Assembly: GCF_052113705.1 (NCBI RefSeq)
Contig: NZ_JBGQOG010000012.1
Coordinates: 1 to 64,000 of the forward strand
Direction of reading: 5' to 3'
DNA: 64,000 nucleotides
Source: JBGQOG01 sp052113705
GTDB lineage: Bacteria; Pseudomonadota; Alphaproteobacteria; Rhodobacterales; Rhodobacteraceae
A program made the translations under genes and the position numbers. The notes under the pieces were generated by a model that saw only the letters and a list, made by a program, of their open reading frames with translations, was not told the origin of the DNA and ran no database searches. Shown here piece by piece: positions 60,774 through 64,000 of this stretch. Within the stretch, counting starts at the first letter, position 1, and the number at the start of each line of letters is the position of its first letter.

Positions 60774-61349
60774 TCAGGAGGAGCAGCGGCGCGGCAGGCA
60801 CCACCAGACAAGCGCAGCCAAGGCCATCAGCCCCAGCAAGATCAGCGAGCCATGCGCGATATAGCGGTCAACCTGCGGCAACGCATTGCCGAGAAGCACG
60901 CCCACCAGCACAAAGCAGAGAGTTTTGGGAAGGCTTCCCAACAGGTTATACAGCCAGAACTTCCCCAGAGGCATCCGCGCCGCCCCCGCCGCCAGCAGCA
61001 CCGCAAAACCCGCCGAATGGGTCAGCTTGCCAATCAGCAATGTCCGTCCGCCCTTCACCGCGAAATGGTCGGTCAGCCTGTCGCGCCGCGCCACGTCAAT
61101 CCGCAGCAGCCTTTGCCAGCGATCCGGCAACATCCCGGGTCCGCCACGCCCCAGACCATAGATCAGCGTGTCGCCCGCCAGATCCCCGATCACGCAGATC
61201 GTGTAGACCAGCGTCAGGCTGCCACCATTCGCATGCGCGAACCAGGCGGCCAGCACGGTGACAATCGGCCCCTCCAGGATCGACAGCGGAACCAACAGCC
61301 AGAGCCCGTAGCTCTGCACCAGATCTTGCAATGTGGCGGGGTCAAACAT
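60774..61349 (-). CDS. DedA-family membrane protein
   Basis: A 191-residue integral membrane protein of the DedA/VTT (SNARE-associated) family with about five helices. Landmarks are the re-entrant ILEGPIVTVLAAW, GDLAGDTLIYGLGR with the membrane acidic residues, and GKLTHSAGFAVLLAAGAARMPLGKFWLYN with the conserved Gly and Arg. The family moves phospholipids or lipid carriers across the membrane. It overlaps the Agt-like gene by 8 bases. This suggests redistribution of the lipids made by the operon. Confidence 0.88.
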   Translation of the reverse strand: MFDPATLQDLVQSYGLWLLVPLSILEGPIVTVLAAWFAHANGGSLTLVYTICVIGDLAGDTLIYGLGRGGPGMLPDRWQRLLRIDVARRDRLTDHFAVKGGRTLLIGKLTHSAGFAVLLAAGAARMPLGKFWLYNLLGSLPKTLCFVLVGVLLGNALPQVDRYIAHGSLILLGLMALAALVWWCLPRRCSS

Positions 61350-62526
61350 CGGTCATGCCTTGCAGGGCGGAGGTCTGGGTAAGGTCTGTGCGGCGGGCCA
61401 TGCCGGGCACATCTGCGGCATGCATCACCGTACCGTGCCACTCAAAGCTGCGGCTGACCAGCGCGCCGATCCAGAGCGCCGGGATCAGCGCATCCCGCAA
61501 TACCCATGCCGCCAGATCACGGGGCCCGGCAGGCCAACCCGCCCGCCGCGCCAAAAGCCATTCTGCCCCATACCACAGCGCCGCCAACCCGCCGAGAGCC
61601 GCCACGGGCAGCCCGGCCGCCGCGCAGAGCCCGACGCCGATGCTCAGGGGCACCAGCGCTCCGGTCAGGGGCTCCAGCGCGAAAAGTGCCGGAAAACCCA
61701 TCCGCCGCACTTTCGCCCAGCGAAGCTGCCGCTGCCAAACGGCGCGCGATCCGCGCGATCCGATCGGTTGCGCGAAAGGATGGGTGACCAGTTTGACACG
61801 CAGCCCCGCCGCGCGGGTGATTTTCGTGGCCGCAACATCTTCGGCCATATCGCGCCCCATGGCGGCCAATCCCCCCGCTGCTTCCAGCAAGGCGCGCGGC
61901 CAAAAGAGCACTTTGCCCTGCGCAAAGCCCAGCCCCAGCTGATCCGCCGCCAATTGCCAGCGCGCCTGATAGCTGTTGAGAAAGCCGCATTCCAGGGCCC
62001 CCCAGAATCCCTGCGGCCGAAGCCCGGCGGGCGGCGAGGTGACCAGACCGATGCCCGGCCCCATCGCATCCCGTAGTTGCAGCAAAAAATCGTTCGGCAA
62101 CAGGAGGTTGCTGTCGACCATGGCGATATGGTCATATCGGGCCGCGCTCCACCCCTTGGCAAGGTTGTTCAGCTTGGGATTGGCGCTGATGCGGTCCTCG
62201 CCAATCAGGAGCCGCGCCGACACCTGCGGATGCGCGGCGATCAGATGCCGCACCAGCGGCACCACCGGATCATCGGCATCCGCGACACAGAAAATCACCT
62301 CATGGGGCAGGCCGGTCAGGGCGAGGCCGGAACCAAGCGTTTCGGCGAGGTTGTTTTCCAGCCCGCAAACGGGGCGCAGCAGCGTGATGCCGGTGATGGC
62401 GGGGCGCGGGGTGGGGGGAGCAGGCGGCAGGGGGCGCAACCGCCACCAGACGAGCGCGATGCCGCCCAGATGCAGGGCCAGAACCGACATCAGCAGGATC
62501 ACCGCGGCGGGGACAAACATGATCAC
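61342..62526 (-). CDS. Agt-like/GT21-type lipid glycosyltransferase
   Basis: A 394-residue membrane glycosyltransferase related to ceramide glucosyltransferases (GT21). An N-terminal helix is followed by ITLLRPVCGLENNLAETL, the FCVADADDP segment, MVDSNLLLP (D2), GRDMAEDVAATK (D3) and the RQLRW end motif, then about three C-terminal helices. Next to a PlcP-like phosphoesterase it matches the alphaproteobacterial Agt enzymes that add glucose or glucuronate to diacylglycerol under phosphate limitation. Hopanoid HpnI-type function is an alternative. Coupled by ATGA-type overlap to the phosphoesterase gene. Confidence 0.82.
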   Translation of the reverse strand: MIMFVPAAVILLMSVLALHLGGIALVWWRLRPLPPAPPTPRPAITGITLLRPVCGLENNLAETLGSGLALTGLPHEVIFCVADADDPVVPLVRHLIAAHPQVSARLLIGEDRISANPKLNNLAKGWSAARYDHIAMVDSNLLLPNDFLLQLRDAMGPGIGLVTSPPAGLRPQGFWGALECGFLNSYQARWQLAADQLGLGFAQGKVLFWPRALLEAAGGLAAMGRDMAEDVAATKITRAAGLRVKLVTHPFAQPIGSRGSRAVWQRQLRWAKVRRMGFPALFALEPLTGALVPLSIGVGLCAAAGLPVAALGGLAALWYGAEWLLARRAGWPAGPRDLAAWVLRDALIPALWIGALVSRSFEWHGTVMHAADVPGMARRTDLTQTSALQGMTDV

Positions 62527-63698
62527 AGGACCAGTTGCAGCGATTGCGGCACCTCGGCCGGGATCGGTCGGGCGGCAGCGGCGGGGGCGGTCACGCCGTT
62601 TTCAGTCTGCAACAGCATGAGCCTTCCGGTGAAATCTTCTGCGATCGCCGTGCAATTTTCGACCCAGTCACCGCAATTGGCATAGATCAGCCCGTGGTCG
62701 TCATGCAGGGCCGCTTGATGGAAATGCCCGCAAATGATGCCATCCATCGCATGATGGCGCGCTTCGGCGACCAGACGCGCCTGAAAGCCATTGGCGCCGC
62801 GCAGGGCCGTATTGATCAGCCGCAGCCCGCGGTCGATGCCGCGCCAGCGCCGCGGCACCGCGCTGTGGCGGGCGAGCAGGTGGTTCACCAGATCTTCAAC
62901 TCCCCGCAAGAGGTTCTCTGCGTGGCTGCCCAGATGGGACAACACCGGAAGGTGCTTTTCCACCGGATCGCAGCTGTCCCCATGCGTCACCAGATAGCAG
63001 CGGCCATCGGCGCCCGTGTGATAGGCATAATCGGCCACGTCGACACCGACAAAATGCCGCCCCGGATGCCGCCGGAAAAAAGCATCGTGATTGCCGGGAA
63101 TGTAGACCAGACGGTCACCGTCGCGGACGCGGGCCATCAGACGTTGCAAGACCGCGTCATGCGCGGGGGCCCAGCCCGCACCCAAGGGACGCCAGGTGTC
63201 GAAAATATCGCCTACCAGATAGGTCACCTCGGCGCTGTGCTGATCCAGAAAGGCCAGTATTTCCGCCGCCTGACAGCCGCGGGCGCCAAGATGCAGATCC
63301 GACAGGAAAAGTGCCCGGTGGCGCTGGGGCGCGGGGCCGTGCCCGCCGCCGGGCTGCGACACGGCGCTGCCGGAGGGTGGCGCTGCCGCGGCGCGGCGTT
63401 GCGCGGGCAAAAGCCGCCGCCCGTTTTGCTTGGCCCGTGCCAGCACCCGGGCGGGCAGGGGCGGCATCTCGGGCAACCATGTGGCGCATTGCGTCCAGAT
63501 CCGGCCTGCCGCGCCCGGTCTTCGCGGTGCTGCGGCACGCGGGCTGGCCTGTGGGGCGCTGACGATGCCGGTGTCCGGCGTGATGGCGGGCAGGCGCGTC
63601 ATCCCCCCCGGCGCTGCGACCTGCCGGTCGGCCGTGGTCAGGGAGGGGCGCGGGATTGGCTTCGCGCTCACCGCTGTTTCGCCCGACATCTGTTGCAT
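62523..63698 (-). CDS. PlcP/LpxH-like metallophosphoesterase
   Basis: A calcineurin-type phosphoesterase of about 391 residues; the start is uncertain. Metal motifs: SDLHLG, VGDIFDTW, PGNHDAFF, THGDSCD and CGHFHQA, in order. The pattern is the COG2908 (LpxH-like) group, which includes PlcP, a phospholipase C that cuts phosphatidylglycerol or phosphatidylethanolamine to diacylglycerol. The catalytic domain begins near residue 128; the Pro/Ala/Arg-rich N-terminal ~120 residues are unusual. ATG 63698 follows GAGG; a GTG 12 bases upstream and later internal starts are possible. First gene of the operon with Agt, DedA and GT2. I could not find a clear Pho box upstream. Confidence 0.8.
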   Translation of the reverse strand: MQQMSGETAVSAKPIPRPSLTTADRQVAAPGGMTRLPAITPDTGIVSAPQASPRAAAPRRPGAAGRIWTQCATWLPEMPPLPARVLARAKQNGRRLLPAQRRAAAAPPSGSAVSQPGGGHGPAPQRHRALFLSDLHLGARGCQAAEILAFLDQHSAEVTYLVGDIFDTWRPLGAGWAPAHDAVLQRLMARVRDGDRLVYIPGNHDAFFRRHPGRHFVGVDVADYAYHTGADGRCYLVTHGDSCDPVEKHLPVLSHLGSHAENLLRGVEDLVNHLLARHSAVPRRWRGIDRGLRLINTALRGANGFQARLVAEARHHAMDGIICGHFHQAALHDDHGLIYANCGDWVENCTAIAEDFTGRLMLLQTENGVTAPAAAARPIPAEVPQSLQLVL

Positions 63699-64000
63699 CG
63701 CCGCCCTCACCTGAATGGAACCCGGTGTTGCACCACCTGAGCTGTGGTCAGCCCAGAAGTAGGGGCGGCATGTGACATATGGCCTACTCAGGCTTTACAT
63801 ATTTGTAAATGTGACGCCTTTCGTCCCCGTTCGCGGGATCGGCTGCCGACATTCGCCCCCGGCGGTGCGGGCCGGTGCGGCCTGCGCACTGGCTTTGGCC
63901 GCGCGACGCATGGCGGCGTTTTCGCGGGCGGCGGCCGCACTGCCGGTGTTTCCCCCCGGAACGGCAAACGGCCCGGAATGATCCGGGCCGCGCCATTGGC
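63699..64000. other. right-end intergenic region
   Basis: It should contain the promoter of the phosphoesterase operon. An AT-richer patch at about 63,770-63,815 has the inverted repeat TTACA-TATT-TGTAA. Short overlapping frames on both strands downstream of it lack ribosome sites and motifs, so I call no gene here. Confidence 0.4.
63966..63990 (-). terminator. possible terminator of a gene beyond the right edge
   Basis: Perfect 9-bp stem CGGCCCGGA/TCCGGGCCG with an ATGA loop, followed on the minus strand by a TTT run. It would end a minus-strand transcript entering from outside the window. Confidence 0.5.

Noticed and set aside
63740..63830. Possible Pho box before the PlcP-like gene
   Set aside because: The TGACATAT and TTACATAT pieces are spaced about 23 bases apart, not the 11-base period of PHO boxes.
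63772..63996. Overlapping 69- and 70-codon frames on opposite strands at the right end
   Set aside because: Mutual shadows over a terminator hairpin; neither has a ribosome site.

Overview
The window is high-GC, densely coded DNA from an alphaproteobacterium, most probably a Rhodobacterales/Rhodobacteraceae relative. The signs are the Rhodobacter-type cellulose operon (bcsN-A-B-Z plus a TPR gene), a short LOV protein, HWE-family histidine kinases, a plcP-agt-like lipid cluster, a one-polypeptide B12-dependent MetH and many ATGA-coupled start/stop overlaps. I see no rRNA, tRNA, CRISPR array, insertion sequence or phage gene. It reads as ordinary chromosome rich in accessory metabolic and surface functions.

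Layout. 0.2-6.7 kb: an alpha/beta hydrolase, a UPF0303/HbpS-like protein, D-amino-acid dehydrogenase (dadA), KDPG aldolase (eda) and a full-length MprF. 6.7-7.25 kb: an unusually AT-rich gap with a long inverted repeat. 7.25-12.0 kb: a compact polysaccharide operon (UDP-xylose synthase, UDP-glucose 4-epimerase, a processive GT2 synthase, a secreted GH26-like hydrolase) closed by a terminator. 12.2-13.7 kb: small hypothetical and membrane proteins. 13.8-17.9 kb: metal homeostasis (cueR-copA with a clear 19-bp-spacer CueR promoter, and a His-rich CDF transporter).

18.1-35.5 kb is one sugar-acid island: an RbsBAC-type ABC transporter, three GntR-like LacI regulators, gnd, gluconolactonase, a GlcG-like protein, idnD, a 2-hydroxyacid dehydrogenase, idnO, gluconokinase, a GarR-type reductase and a TRAP transporter. 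Every divergent promoter region in the island carries copies of the palindrome GTTATCGATAAC or close variants, so these units probably form one regulon feeding L-idonate, ketogluconates, gluconolactone and gluconate into 6-phosphogluconate. From there gnd leads to the pentose phosphate pathway; eda at 3.3 kb could serve the Entner-Doudoroff branch, but no edd is present in the window.

35.9-37.8 kb: a lipoprotein with a possible TbpB-like barrel, translationally coupled to an outer-membrane beta-barrel protein, a candidate surface-lipoprotein/Slam-like pair. 37.8-45.8 kb (minus strand): the cellulose operon without a BcsC porin. 46.3 kb: a BadF-type sugar kinase. 47.2-52.9 kb: a sensory cluster (HWE kinase, single-domain receiver, CheB-CheR-PAS-HWE hybrid, divergent LOV photoreceptor). 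52.9-56.0 kb: PLDc_N-type and PRC-barrel envelope proteins, an SDR-fold protein lacking the catalytic Tyr/Lys, and a small P-loop protein. 56.2-60.0 kb: metH. 60.0-63.7 kb (minus strand): PlcP-like phosphoesterase, Agt-like glycosyltransferase, DedA protein and a second GT2, best read as a membrane-lipid remodelling operon.

All functional calls rest on motifs read by eye; no database search was possible.
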